Assembly (NCBI GenBank): GCA_949752745.1
Contig: OX457025.1
Location: 101,500,439 to 101,564,438 of the forward strand
Source: Protula sp. h YS-2021
Taxonomy: Eukaryota; Annelida; Polychaeta; Sabellida; Serpulidae
Direction: 5' to 3'
Length of the DNA stretch: 64,000 nucleotides
The first letter of the stretch is position 1; each line of letters opens with the position of its first letter. Below, in pieces: positions 46,830 through 57,828 of the stretch. The notes below the pieces were generated by a model. It made no database searches. It had not been told where the DNA came from and saw only the letters and a list, made by a program, of their open reading frames with translations. The position numbers and the translations under genes are program-made.

Positions 46830-49240
46830 AATAAACTATAGTGATGACTAAACTATAAAAAAAAGAAGCCTAAAAAAAAAAAAACACGGGTGTTTAATGT
46901 TGGCGCTGCCAGCCGGCTGTTGCCGCCATTCACGTATAATATGTGACCAGATAAAGCAGTTATTGATTACCATATATGCACATATTTTTTTTTACTCTGT
47001 ATTCTTGATAGGTAATCAACAAGCCACGTTATATATTGTTATCTTAGTGAGATAAGCGATTTATTTGTTATATCAGGCCCCTACCCACGCATCTCCGTCG
47101 GTTTGTTTTATTTTGAAGTAGCTTTCAAGTGTTTCGAATAATGAGGACACTGTCCAATTTTGATGTTGTACACTCCATCTCTGGAGTACCGCAACAAGGT
47201 GAACCTTGAAAATCCGTACGGTAATAACCATTTTTGGCTCTCTATAAGAGTGAAAAATTTCAGTTCCGGTCAGTATCCTCTTTACCCTGATCAAAAAGTC
47301 CGGTTTGATACCTGAGGTCTGACTGCTGGATAATTGTGGTCGGGTATATTAAGCATTTTGTTTGTCAACATTTATGGCCCGCCGGACGATGGGTGGTTTT
47401 GAGGAGAAAATGTCGCCCGTTGTGCGTGCGTGCGTGCACACTTCACGGACTGAGTTATATAGACTGAACTTGTCCTAGGGTTTGGCCTCGATCAACCTGA
47501 AATCTATATATGGATCGAAAGCTGATGGGACCTAATTGTGCACCTTCCCTTAGGGCCGACGTCGGTCCATCCATCGGTCTGTGAGAGAAGTCCGAACATA
47601 GGCCAAGAACGCGTAGTTAGCGTAATTTACGGGTTTTGTAAACTTAACTTGTCCTTTTTTTTTTTTTTTGCTTTGATCAATCTGAAACATATATGTATTT
47701 ATATACATAGCCAACTTTCTGATGAAAACATTTCAGCCAATTTCGAACAGGCCTTGTGTAATGCCTGTATAAAAGACCTTGTATAGTGTTTAAGTTATAT
47801 GGTAGATTTCTATATGGTTTCGTTGAGGTTTATTTGTATTTTTATGGATTGCTTGATCTATTGTAAATATTCATAGATGCTATAAAATGCTTCGCCTTAC
47901 CTCTTTAATATACGTATAGATATGTTTCAGAATGTAATGGTTTATGCGGGCCATACGTACTCCACCGGACATATTTCTAGTTTGTATTTAGAGGGTGGGC
48001 TAAAATAATACATTTTGAAACGTTTACTTGTATTTTCGTATCCAATTCGTTCTGAGCAAACGGCATTCTGCGTTTCTCCGTTTCTGCATTTCTGCATTTC
48101 TCCGTTTCTGCGTTTCTCCTTTGTTACTGCTCACACATTTTGCAAGAGTTGCGTCTCTGCCAGTTGGGAATGTACATTCTAAACAACCGCACAAACCGAA
48201 ATTAGGTACAGAGGTAGTCCTGTACCGCTGAACGCTTCAGTAAATCAGTCAAGGTGCACCCCCGTGCCCCGCACATCGACGATGACACTACAAGTACACA
48301 TCGTCCGACAGAAAAAATTAATAAGAATAAATAAATAAATAAAAGAAAAAATAAACAAATTGTCTGAAGTCATTATATTCGGCTTGGCCAAGCCGCGTCA
48401 TTTGGTGACGTTGACTGTCCAGCTGAAACTTAAACGGGTGGTGACGCGTAAATCTGTGGATTTTTGCGCGCCGATCGCCGCAGTACAAACATTTCCGCGG
48501 TTCCCACACCTACGGCTCATCTATGGTGCTTATCTTGACGGATCTGGCGTATTGACGGAAGCATCCCCCTTTTTACGGGCATCAAGGCGTTTTAATGTGG
48601 AGGCAGTCTATCGGCTTTCCCGTAAAATTTTGCCATCGGTTTATTTGGTAAAAAATATGTTGCTAAAATGATGAATCATAAATGTATATTAATAAAATAA
48701 AATACAATGAACAGCAAAACCAACAGCAACAGCACGTGCTTGTCACAAGCGTGACTCTATGGAACGATAGAATGTGTCGATTCTAAGCGTAAAATCAAGA
48801 CATTTTTATGAACGATAGAATGTGTAGATTCTGTAAGCGAACCATCACAAGGGTTTATTTTTACAGAATATACGCTGGAATTTGCCCAGGCTGAGACATT
48901 GACTGCCGAAACATCAAACATTTTGTAGTGTTACGAGCAGACTACCCAAGTGGCCACTCACTGTTATGAATCCTCATAAATTTTATTGTGTTTGGGACAA
49001 GAATTAATTTTCCAACGTCAATGTAACAGATAATGGGCGAGGCCGGCAGACACACGGGAGTGAGTAATGGGGGGCTATTTGCCGTGATGAGTTCGGTGGC
49101 AGCACAGACAACATAAATAAGCAACTTCACCTGTCGGGGTGTGTGTGTGGGGGGGAGGGGGTGGGGGGTGACGGGAGAGTATTTATGTTGTAGCTTATGT
49201 ATCCAAGCCCTTCCGTTGCCTGTCCGATCAGAGACATGCG
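46830..49240. other. Intronic sequence, dispersed-repeat traces
   Basis: Segments around 47370-47520 and 47560-47750 are two diverged copies of one pattern (GTCCGTC-like start, TGAACTTGTCCT, GATCAA(C/T)CTGAAA(T/C)(A/C)TATAT). A 9-10 bp CTGCGTTTCTC repeat lies at 48067-48120. No gene recognised. Confidence 0.5.
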
Positions 49241-49244
49241 GAAT

Positions 49245-49320
49245 GCACAGCGTCTTAAATGTCCCGCGTCTTAAATGCCCCGCGTCGTAAATTTCCCGCG
49301 TCTTAAATGGCCCGCGTATT
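49245..49320. repeat. 15-16 bp repeat, 5 copies
   Basis: CGCGTCTTAAATGCCC and variants (CGTCGTAAATTTCC) repeat in tandem. Confidence 0.85.
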
Positions 49321-49669
49321 TCTTCGCTTCAGGTTTTGTTCGCGTAAGTGTATTATCTAGTGTCAGCCAGATCTCCCTTAGGTGACTGTCGTTACTTAGG
49401 GAACTGTCGTTACTTAGGCTGTCGTCATTTATTTTGCTTTCGTTTCTTAGACGATTATTGGTTGCCTTGATTACTCTCGTTAGCTATGCTGGTATCGTTA
49501 TTTAAATTACTTTCGTTACTAAGGTTACTATCGTTACTGATGCTGTTGCATTACTTGGGTTACTGTCGTTACCAAGGTTACTGACGTGAAAAAGACTACA
49601 TTTTAAAGTTACCGTCCACAGATCAGTTGTGCGTGGTGCATAAGTGATTCGATCTGGGTGACGGGTAAG

Positions 49670-49930
49670 AAGACATGTTGTAGTCAGGAGAGAAGTAAAC
49701 ATGCTGTAGGCAAGAGAAAAAAACATGCTGTAGGCAGGAGAAAAGAAAACATGCTTTAGGCAAGAGAAAAGAAAACATGCTGTAGGCAAGAGAAAAGAAA
49801 ACATGCTGTAGGCACTAGAACAATAAACATGCTGTAGACAGGAGAAAAGAAAACATGCTGTAGGCAAGAGAAAAGAAAACCTGCTGTAGGCAAGAGAAAA
49901 GAAAACATGCTGTAGGCAAGAGAAAAGAAG
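49670..49930. repeat. ~26-bp minisatellite, about 10 copies
   Basis: AAAACATGCTGTAGGCAAGA followed by GAAAAG repeats with variants (CACTAGAAC, CAGGAG). Confidence 0.95.
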
Positions 49931-50249
49931 AATTGATTTAGCTTTTGCTGTAAGCCACGGTAAATTGTTCTTCTTTTAGGATGCGCATATTTTTGCTCTT
50001 CAAAACGACCCAGCGTTTGTTAGCGAGTAATTGACTCCTCCTTTTAGCTGCTGCATTGAGTAAATTGGCCGAAAAAAGTGCGTCCTCTTTTCAATTTTTC
50101 ACGATTCTTTGCAGTGTTGCGTTCACACAGAGTTATGGAGAGTTCTCGTGTTAACAAAATCAAGTGTCTGCAACAGACGCGCGCACTGCGCACACACACA
50201 CGCTACATACACACACATTCTCTGTCTCTGTCTCTCATTCTCTCTGTCA

Positions 50250-50600
50250 CACTCCCTGCCCAGCTTTGTTCCGAAGACAGAGATCCCTCAGAGAAAAACT
50301 GAAGGTTATCTCCCCTCCCCTTCCCTCCCCCTCCCATCCCTCCCCACCCTCTCCGCCGTCCCCAACCCCCTGCCCCCTCGCAGCGCACTAATCATTGTCT
50401 CTGTCCCTCGCAGTGTTCTGAAGACAGAGATTCGCCAGATCAAGGCTCCCCCCTCCCTCCCCCCTCCCCTCCCCTTTCACTCCCCTCCTTCTTCCCTCTC
50501 ACCCCCGCCCTCCCTGGCGCCGCACTCATCATTGTCTCTCTTCCTCGCAGTGTTCTGAAGACAGAGATTCGCCAGATCAAGGCTCCCCCCTCCCCTCCCC
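50250..50600 (+). repeat. Partial tandem copies of Slp exon 2 start
   Basis: Copies of the acceptor plus first ~33 exon bases (CTCGCAGTGTTCTGAAGACA, then GAGATTCGCCAGATCAAGGC) occur at 50408-50445 and 50545-50582, with a more diverged copy near 50252-50275 (TTGTTCCGAAGACAGAGAT). After GGC each runs into a pyrimidine tract instead of coding sequence. Spacings to the next copy are 137 and 126 bp, so these are segments of a tandem repeat that captured the exon boundary. Confidence 0.85.
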
Positions 50601-50676
50601 TTTCACTCCCCTCCTTCTTCCCTCTCACCCCCGCCCTCCCTGGCGCCGCACTCATCATTGTCTCTCTTCCTCGCAG

Positions 50677-50795
50677 TGTTCTGAAGACAGAGATTCGCCA
50701 GATCAAAGCCGCGAGCACACTCAAGCCCGGTGACGGCGATGCAGACAAGACGTGCAGTCGTTGCCGCAAGCCCTTCGGCTGGATTTTCGATAAAG
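50677..50795 (+). CDS. Slp-like protein, exon 2: helix end and first zinc ligands
   Basis: Acceptor CCTCGCAG and donor AAAGGTACG frame a 119-nt exon. It completes the SHD1 helix (VLKTEIRQIKAASTLKP) and gives the first zinc-ligand pair TCSRC plus RKPFGWIFDK. The F-G-W-I-F-x-K segment is typical of Rabphilin/Slp-type FYVE-related fingers. The phase leaves one base (G) that joins exon 3 as glycine. Three degenerate or partial copies of its first ~33 nt lie just upstream (about 50252, 50414, 50551), each of the latter two with its own AG acceptor; the last copy, annotated here, is the only one that continues into coding sequence. Confidence 0.88.
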
Positions 50796-50879
50796 GTACG
50801 AATCTCATCGATCTTTCGATTCCTTTTTCGCATATACAAGTGGTATCGCAGGTATTTGAGAGCTGTGGCAGTAACAGAA

Positions 50880-51430
50880 ATCTTTGAGCCTAAATGGGAA
50901 GCAGTCCCACAAAGCTTTGAGCCTAAATGGTAAGCAGTCCCACAAATCTTTGAGCCTAAATTATAAGCAGTCCCACAAATCTTTGAGCCTAAGTGATAAG
51001 CAGTCCCACAAATCTTTGAGCCTAAATGGTAAGCAGTCCCACAAATCTTTGAGCCTAAATGGTAAGCAGTCCCACAAATCTTTGAGCCTAAATGGTAAGC
51101 AGTCCCACAAAGCTTTTAGCCTAAGTGATAAGCAGTCCCACAAAGCTTTTAGCCTAAGTGATAAGCAGTCCCACAAATCTTTGAGCCTAAGTGATAAGCA
51201 GTCCCACAAATCTTTGAGCCTAAATGGTAAGCAGTCCCACAAATCTCTGAGCCTAAATGGTAAGCAGTCCCACAAATCTTTGAGCCTAAATGGTAAGCAG
51301 TCCCACAAAGCTTTTAGCCTAAGTGATAAGCAGTCCCACACAAAGCTTTTAGCCTATGCGATAAGCAGTCTCACAAATCTTTGAGCCTAAATGGTAAACT
51401 GTCTTTGAGCCTAAATGGTAAGCAGTCCTA
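50880..51430. repeat. 33-bp minisatellite in Slp intron 2, about 17 copies
   Basis: The unit GAGCCTAAATGGTAAGCAGT followed by CCCACAAATCTTT repeats every 33 bp with AAGTGATAAGC and AGCTTTTAGCC variants. A 166-codon plus-strand frame and a 126-codon minus-strand frame across the array exist because 33 is divisible by three; they are not taken as genes. Confidence 0.97.
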
Positions 51431-52482
51431 GCTCTCAGGTTTGCAATGCTGGCAAGATCTCTATCATATGAACTCGTATCAGTGGCGTAAGAATCGATTT
51501 TCCAGCGCTATTGAATTTAACCTCCGCCCCCCTCCCCCCCCCCCCCTCAAAAAAAAAAAAAAAACGTACAAAAAATAGCAGTTGCTAAGAAAGCTTTAGA
51601 AAACACCAACAGCACACCAGTGTGTACTTACCAATCTCCGAAACATGCGATGGGTGGCCCGAACCGAGTGGGGTTACACTGGCAATCAGTGGGTGGCTCG
51701 GGGGGGGGGGGAGGGGGGGTGGGGTGGGGGAGGAGCCGGTGTGTCCTGAATGCCTCGCGTGCGGATGATCTATAGAGGTGTCTGAAAATATGTCTACAAA
51801 ATGTGATCATCCCACACATTCATCGTATATCATAAGAAAAGAGGAGTGTTCAGCTTTATGTGGCGGTGTTTGACATGTATTGCAGAAACGTTTGAAAATA
51901 TAATCCAGTCGTCATCAATCACTTTTTTCCCCCTTTTCATTTCAAACACCAAACAGATTGCATCTCCGATAAAAGAGACTTATGCATCAAAGTGATGTAA
52001 TCAAGTGGGCGTCTTGAATCGAATCGTTTCGTTGTGAAAACTGCTCTTAAATGCTTCAAATATCAGTCATTTGTAGCCATTTACTAAAAATAATTGAATG
52101 TCATAAAATGGTACAAGTTACAAAGAAGAGTGTAAGAAAAAGTCATTGTCATGAATAATTGAAATAAATGCTTGAAAGGCCAAATTTTGCCCATGCAAAA
52201 TCTCTCCTAAAAGATATAAATATATGTATAAAAACTAAATAAAAAACTGAATAAGTAAAACGAATGCTGTAATTGACTCCTTTTTACCGTTCTGTGTTAA
52301 GACGTTAAGTAACTTTTCGTTTGTAGTAATGTCGAAAACGGTTGGGTTTGGGGTGTTTTTTTTGAGGGAGTTTGGACTTCCGGTGTCGTAGCTTTGATGC
52401 GGGATTCATTTGACTACTTTGTGAATACCCGAATTCCGCCACATTATTATGGTTGTTATTGTCGTAACTGAAATAAATGTTG

Positions 52483-52484
<2 letters not shown>
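51431..52484. other. Rest of Slp intron 2
   Basis: Poly-C/poly-A tract at 51530-51566 and G-rich tract at 51700-51735. No gene recognised. Confidence 0.6.
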
Positions 52485-52561
<77 letters not shown>

Positions 52562-52562
52562 G
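52485..52562. repeat. (ATT)n microsatellite beside exon 3 acceptor
   Basis: About 24-25 uninterrupted ATT triplets end some 34 bp before the exon 3 splice acceptor at 52596, close to where a branch point is expected. Confidence 0.98.
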
Positions 52563-52596
52563 TTAAATGGCAATTATTTATCCTTTGTTTTTCAAG

Positions 52597-52699
52597 GAGA
52601 AATATGTCCGAAATGTAAACACAAAGTTTGCGAAGCGTGCCAAGTGACGGTGGAGAATGGGATCATTAAGTGGAACTGCGTGCTGTGCCAGAAACAGAG
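52597..52699 (+). CDS. Slp-like protein, exon 3: second half of zinc finger
   Basis: Acceptor GTTTTTCAAG and donor CAGAGGTGATT frame 103 nt encoding ICPKCKHKVCEACQVTVENG then IIKWNCVLCQKQ. With exon 2 this supplies CxxC four times (CSRC, CPKC, CEAC, CVLC), the eight ligands for two zinc ions in the Rab-binding domain of zinc-finger-containing Slps. Reading through the donor would give a stop soon after, so splicing on is required. The expected next exon (SHD2 with a W-F motif) and the two C2 domains were not found downstream in the window. A partial copy of the exon lies at 52782-52857. Confidence 0.88.
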
Positions 52700-52781
52700 G
52701 TGATTTTATGCCCCCCCACCCCCACTCCATCCCCTCCCCTCCCTCACCCCTCCCATCCCCACCCCATCCCCCCGCACACTG

Positions 52782-52857
52782 TGCCAAGTGACGGTGGAGA
52801 ATGGGGTCATTAAGTGGAACTGTGTGCTGTGTCAAAAAAAAGAGGGGACTTCATGCC
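52782..52857 (+). repeat. Partial copy of Slp exon 3
   Basis: The last ~65 bases of exon 3 and its donor region recur 144 bp downstream (TGCCAAGTGACGGTGGAGAA, then TCATTAAGTGGAACTGTGTG). The copy has CAAAAAAAAGAGGGGACTT in place of the donor, so the splice site is lost. A further fragment (AAGTGGAGAATGAAGTCTGT) lies at about 52956. Confidence 0.9.
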
Positions 52858-53281
52858 GCTGTACCCTCCATCCCCCCTCCCCCTCCCCCCCTGCCCACCG
52901 TCTACAGTCTTGTAGCTCCGGTCCCACTCTTACCCTCCCCCATCCCCTCCCACCAAGTGGAGAATGAAGTCTGTGCCAGACTTTATTCCCACCCGCTCCA
53001 CCACCCCATCTACAGTCTTCTGCCCCCGGCCCCGCCCCTCCCCCACCCCCTCACCCTCATTCAGTCGTATCACTGCCGGTCTCATTTCCGCAGCTTTTAA
53101 GCATGATCGGTGCAATAGAAAAGCAGAGCGCTGGCATTTACTAAACAACACTAATCAGATTAAGCTGTCACTTATAAAATGCAGATAAAGTGTTAAAAAA
53201 ACCACTGGTAGCATGTGTGCTTGAATCTGGTAGCTTTTAAGCAAAACTGGAAGAAAATCTGTTTGACTCAGGGCTTAGTAA

Positions 53282-53330
53282 AACATTGAAAATGAATGAA
53301 AATGAAGAAGGAAAAGAAGAAGAAGAAGAT
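53282..53330. repeat. GAA/AAG-rich tract
   Basis: Imperfect GAA and AATGAA repeats. Confidence 0.8.
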
Positions 53331-53689
53331 ATTAGTTTTCAAATTGCTTTACAGATTAAGACAATTTGGAAATTAGATGTGTAATAGAGGTGGTCTTTTT
53401 TAATCTGGTTTGTATTTCACACAAACGAGATTATTGCTTTTGCTGCAGCTCTGAACTGAATTTATGTATCTGTTGCCACTGTTTCTGCGTTAACAGTTGC
53501 GGTAGCGATTTGTCTGACCAGCTGATGTGATGACGTCACATTGGTTGCTCCCCCACCCCCCCACCCCTGCTGCCCTCCGTCATGGGCACTGTCGTTCCAC
53601 GTCAAGTTGACGTCATGTCTGCTGTCAGCTTTAATGGCCGGTGTCGTGGCATGGATCCCAGTGCTTATATCTTTAACTACCAATATAGG

Positions 53690-54100
53690 TTGTTGTATCA
53701 CTACATTACCACACAGATGTAGGTGGTCGTACAGACTATGTTACCATAGATGTAGGTAGTCGTACAGACTATCTTACCACAGATGTGGGTAATCGTGCAG
53801 ACTATCTTACCACACAGATGTAGGTAGTCGTACAGACTATCTTATCACAGATGTAGGTAGTCGTACAGACTATCTATTCTTATCACAGATGTAGTTAGTC
53901 GTGCAGACTATCTTACCACAGATGTAGGTAGTCGTACAGACTATCTTATCACAGATGTAGGTAGTCGTACAGACTATCTTATCACAGATGTAGGTAGTCG
54001 TACAGACTATCTTATCACAGATGTAGGTAGTCGTACAGACTATCTATTCTTATCACAGATGTAGTTAGTCGTGCAGACTATCTTATCACAGATGTAGGTA
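53690..54100. repeat. ~32-bp minisatellite, about 12 copies
   Basis: ATCACAGATGTAGGTAGTCG followed by TACAGACTATCTT is repeated, with TACC(A)CA and TTAGTCGTGC variants. A larger block (three or more units plus TATTCTTATC) appears twice, at about 53870 and 54047. Confidence 0.95.
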
Positions 54101-54104
54101 ATTA

Positions 54105-54200
54105 TGTCTCCCCGACCAAGGGGAGACATATAGTGTTTGTACGTTCTGTGTGTGTGTATGTGTGTACGGGTGTGTGTGTGTGTGGATGCGGCTTCGTCGG
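54105..54200 (+). repeat. Hairpin-headed repeat start
   Basis: TATGTCTCCCC and GGGGAGACATA form a perfect 11-bp stem with a 6-base loop (54105-54132), followed by TAGTGTTTGTACGTTCTGTG and a TG-rich run. The same stem-then-TATAGT layout occurs at 15898-15935. Confidence 0.7.
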
Positions 54201-54243
54201 GAAACAAGACGAATTGGTGTGTATCACGTTGCAATGTTAAAGT

Positions 54244-54270
54244 GAAACGGACCGAATTTCGGTCCGTTTC
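54244..54270. repeat. Perfect 27-bp palindrome
   Basis: GAAACGGACCGAA and TTCGGTCCGTTTC are exact reverse complements separated by one base. The flanking region repeats the CCGTTTCGC motif several times (54288, 54326, 54979). Confidence 0.95.
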
Positions 54271-54274
54271 GCAT

Positions 54275-55040
54275 TTTGGTCGGGTCGTCCGTTTCGCAAA
54301 TCTGTGTAAGGGGCTCATTTTGCGAAACAGGACGTGCTCTTTCACCTGAGACCACATGCCTATTTCGCAGAAATTTACAGAGACCTTCAAAATTTCTGTG
54401 TAAAATAGTTCTCACACCAACATATAGGTGGCTACCTACCATGAACTCTGTGTGAGAAAAGCACGTGGAACGAGAGCCAATCAGAAGGCGTACACATCTT
54501 TCGATCTGTGTGAAATCTATTTTTATATCATATTTCAACCAATCAGGTGCTAGCACATGTGTCAGGGGAGCGCGACCACGTGTTGGAATGGACCCGGCCC
54601 CGGGTGGTTGTCTACTTTTTGGCCTACATTTTAGTAGATTCTGGGGTGGCATATCCGTATAATTGTATTTAAAACAGGAAGAATAATATCGCAAATACGT
54701 TTTAAAGTTATTTATTGTTTTGTTTGTACCCTATAAATCTCAAAAATCAAAGTTAAAGTTGAGGGTAAACAAGGCAACACCCCTTTTGGTAGTGGACGAT
54801 AATACCAGAAAGTTTCCACTTCATTTTTTAAAGTACATATTTTTGTTTAACTGAAGCAAAGTGTCACATAATTTATTAAGCAATCGTTAGGGTTTGTTTA
54901 TCTTCGTAGATTCTTGTTTTTTTTTAAACCAAGTCATTCGTTTGACATATTATTCTCGGTTTCTTTATGTAAGCCGGTCTGTTTCGCAAGCCTCATGTAT
55001 GCGTGTTGTGTGTGAATTGCAGTCACTTTAAACTCTCAGT
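54275..55040. other. Spacer, no gene recognised
   Basis: The 156-codon minus-strand frame 54224-54694 has no recognisable domain and no splice support. Confidence 0.45.
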
Positions 55041-55049
55041 ACAATTTAT

Positions 55050-55815
55050 AACCTTTTGTTGTGCGAACAGGCGTGTTTCGTATCCGTACATGTCTTATTT
55101 ACACTCAATCTTTCTGTGGCTAGCGCTGAAATTGACTTAATCTCTCATTACTTGATGCCCTTAAACTTGACTGCTGTGTTCACCAAATTCTCCCAAATTC
55201 GCCTGGTTTCGCTGTGTAGAGGCAGGTTCTTGAGTGATGCCATTTTATATTTTTCTGGGGTGTACAAGCGTGTGTCATGTGCGTACAAGTCTAATATACA
55301 CTCAGCCTTTCCGTCAATATCACTTAAACTGAGTTTCGTTTCTCACTGCTTGGTGACCTTTATCTTAATTGTGCTGTCTTTTTTTTAAATTCGGCTTATT
55401 TCACTTTGACTGAAACTAATACTCCAAAACTGCATTTTTGTATTAGCGCAAATAGAATGGGTGCGCGACCTCCCCCGCTCCTCCCTCCCCTCCCGTCCCT
55501 AGAGCAAAATGCAATGGTAAAGCCTATTAGTCATAAAAAAATGTTAAACACTGTTAAACTTAAGATTTTTGCAGGCGCGAACTCCCTCCCCCTCTCCCAT
55601 ATACAACCACTGCGAAATTGGTAGTTGATAAACGCATTAAAATCGGCTTATTTTATTCACTGCAGGACGCAATCCTTCAAAAATATGTTGCTCCATTAGT
55701 GTAGCTAGTGGGAGACAATGACGTGCAACACCCCTCCCTTTATCGAAAAAAATATCACTTTAACTGAGTTTCACTGTCCTTAATCTTGAGTATGCTTTAT
55801 TTAAAAAAAAAACAA

Positions 55816-55846
<31 letters not shown>

Positions 55847-56540
55847 GATTCGTTTCCCATTGACTTTACGTTTTGGCACATCAAAACGGCTTTTTTTCGA
55901 GCGAAAAATTGTAGTATTTGTACTGTTAAATTGGCGCAACAACGGGGTGGGGTACATTCGGGGTAAACCCAACCCTTTCCCCAAAAGCGAAATGCTCTGG
56001 TAAAGTCTAGAAGTGAAAAAAAAATTTGCCGGCCAGATCCCCCTCACCCTTCTTCCTCCTCTCTTGCACGCGCCAACTGCGAAATTGAAGTTGATAAACA
56101 CACGGAAACGGCTATTCGCAGTTGATTTGCTTGCATCTGTGAACGGGCTAAAGCGAGAGATTCTCACGCACATGTGATAGGCTGATTGTGTATTATTGTG
56201 CGCTGTTTTATTTGTTTGAGCACTACTTTTATGATTGGCTTGCCTTGTTACTATTTACACGCGAAAAATGTCATATCTATCTTCCATATATGGTTCTCAG
56301 ATCCCCCCCCCCCCTCTCCATCCACACCCCCGTCCTCCTTCACGGCGGAATTGCCAGTTTAAACACGTATCAGCTCTATTGCGCAGTTGATTTGCTTTGA
56401 TCTGTGAACGGGCTAAAAGCTCGAGATTCCCACGCTCATGACAGGCTAACTGTATATTATTGTGCGCTGTTTTAATTGTGTGAGCACTACTTTTATGATT
56501 GGCTTGCCTTGTTACTGTTTACGCGCGAAATAATCCGTTA
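55050..56540. repeat. Diverged tandem units including a 264-bp duplication
   Basis: The clearest pair is about 56040-56290 and 56305-56540: CACTACTTTTATGATTGGCT lies at 56221 and 56485, 264 bp apart. Older related units (TATTTACACTCAATCTTTC near 55096, ATATACACTCAGCCTTTC near 55293, ACTGCGAAATTG near 55609 and 56078) indicate a degraded array. A GA microsatellite lies at 55815-55840. No coding exon recognised. Confidence 0.65.
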
Positions 56541-57828
56541 TTTTGTTAAGGTTTTTTGTCGTTAAAATGCTTGTTTGGTGATATCTTTTAGCTTGTGTTA
56601 GTTTATAAAAATATGGCAGGGTTTGGAATGAAATTATCTGCGAAACACTAGACTGTGTACATGAACTTGAATGCTTTTTTTACTCAGTATGCAAATTAAC
56701 CTGTCACGCGCGCGTCTTTGTTCTTGGTGACATCACTTTCAATGCAGAAAGCGTCCAGGACACATGTGGATAATTTTTGAAAAATTAGAAGTGGATAAAA
56801 AGTTAATGATGATATGCCTGAAAGGTAAATACACACATGTTAAAAGGGCGATTATTTTGTGAATCACGAGAAAATGTTGTTTTAGCGTGTTTGGTGTGAT
56901 TTGTGGCATTTTTTAAGAATGTGTAAGATGCTGCTGGAAAAATACAGGCTTAATTGTGAGGGCGGCAAATTCTGGGCTAACATCTCTTTTCATTTTACGG
57001 ATTTAAGTGTTTAGGAATGTTTGCTCAGAAAATTGTTGCTCAGTTTCGCTTGCTGTCGATGTGTTCTTTTGATGGATTTCTTGGTTTACAATTTTATGTA
57101 AGTGGCCACTGCTGGGAACTAGCTCTTTTAGGCCCGGTCCTTGGGACCCGGGTCTTTGAAAAAGGAGGGTCCAAAGCTATTTAGGGAGGATCCGAACCGT
57201 GTTAAGATGAAATAGGGCGCAAGAACACATGATTTTTTGCGGCTCAGTCGGAGTCTGGGTAGCCAAAAAGGAGGGTCAATTTCCAGTCCTGTTAATACGT
57301 ACCCAGACTTTTGCCAATTTTAACCCCCCCCCCCCTCCCCTGAATGCAGTCTGGATGCTTTGCCCCCCCCTCCACCTTGAACGCTTTAAAGAATAAGCTA
57401 AGTCGCACTTTTGACTTTTGCGGAAAAATTTTTGCGTTTCGACTGAATTCAGATGGGATTAGGATGTAAATGATAGAAAAAAAAACGGCATGGATGGTCT
57501 CTTAGAATGTAAAAAAAAATCGGTCAGTTTCGCGCAGTTATAGCTTGTGCTGTCGGCTCATACCTAAGATTGGGATTCCTTCTTGCTACTCCGTGAGGGA
57601 CTACACATACAACGGTCAGAGAGATTTTGAATGTCCCATATCAGAATAATGTGGCAGGGGGCCCCGATATGGCCATAGCAGTAAAAAAAAGATAGAAAAA
57701 TGACAATGCTATACAAAATGTATCCGGTCACTTGTCGGTTAGTTTCGCTAAGATTTATGGATTGTGTTGTCGTTATTTCAAATTCCCAATATATTCAGCT
57801 AATGATAATTCTCTTATTGCTTTCACAG

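Larger units (their letters stand above)
42834..50676 (+). other. Intron 1 of the Slp-like gene (7.8 kb)
   Basis: Defined by donor GTGAGT at 42834 and acceptor CAG at 50676. It holds several minisatellites and dispersed repeats listed separately and no convincing nested gene. An open frame at 48360-48671 (103 codons) has no recognisable domain. Confidence 0.75.

Noticed and set aside
48360..48671. 103-codon plus-strand frame in Slp intron 1
   Set aside because: Composition is plausible for coding, but there is no domain, no homologous second copy and no splice or poly-A signal to support it.
50884..51384. 166-codon frame with KQSHKSLSLNG repeats
   Set aside because: Product of a 33-bp intronic minisatellite; the opposite strand is open too, and no splice sites join it to the Slp exons.
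54224..54694. 156-codon minus-strand frame
   Set aside because: Overlaps the 27-bp palindrome and repeat-like sequence; no recognisable domain.
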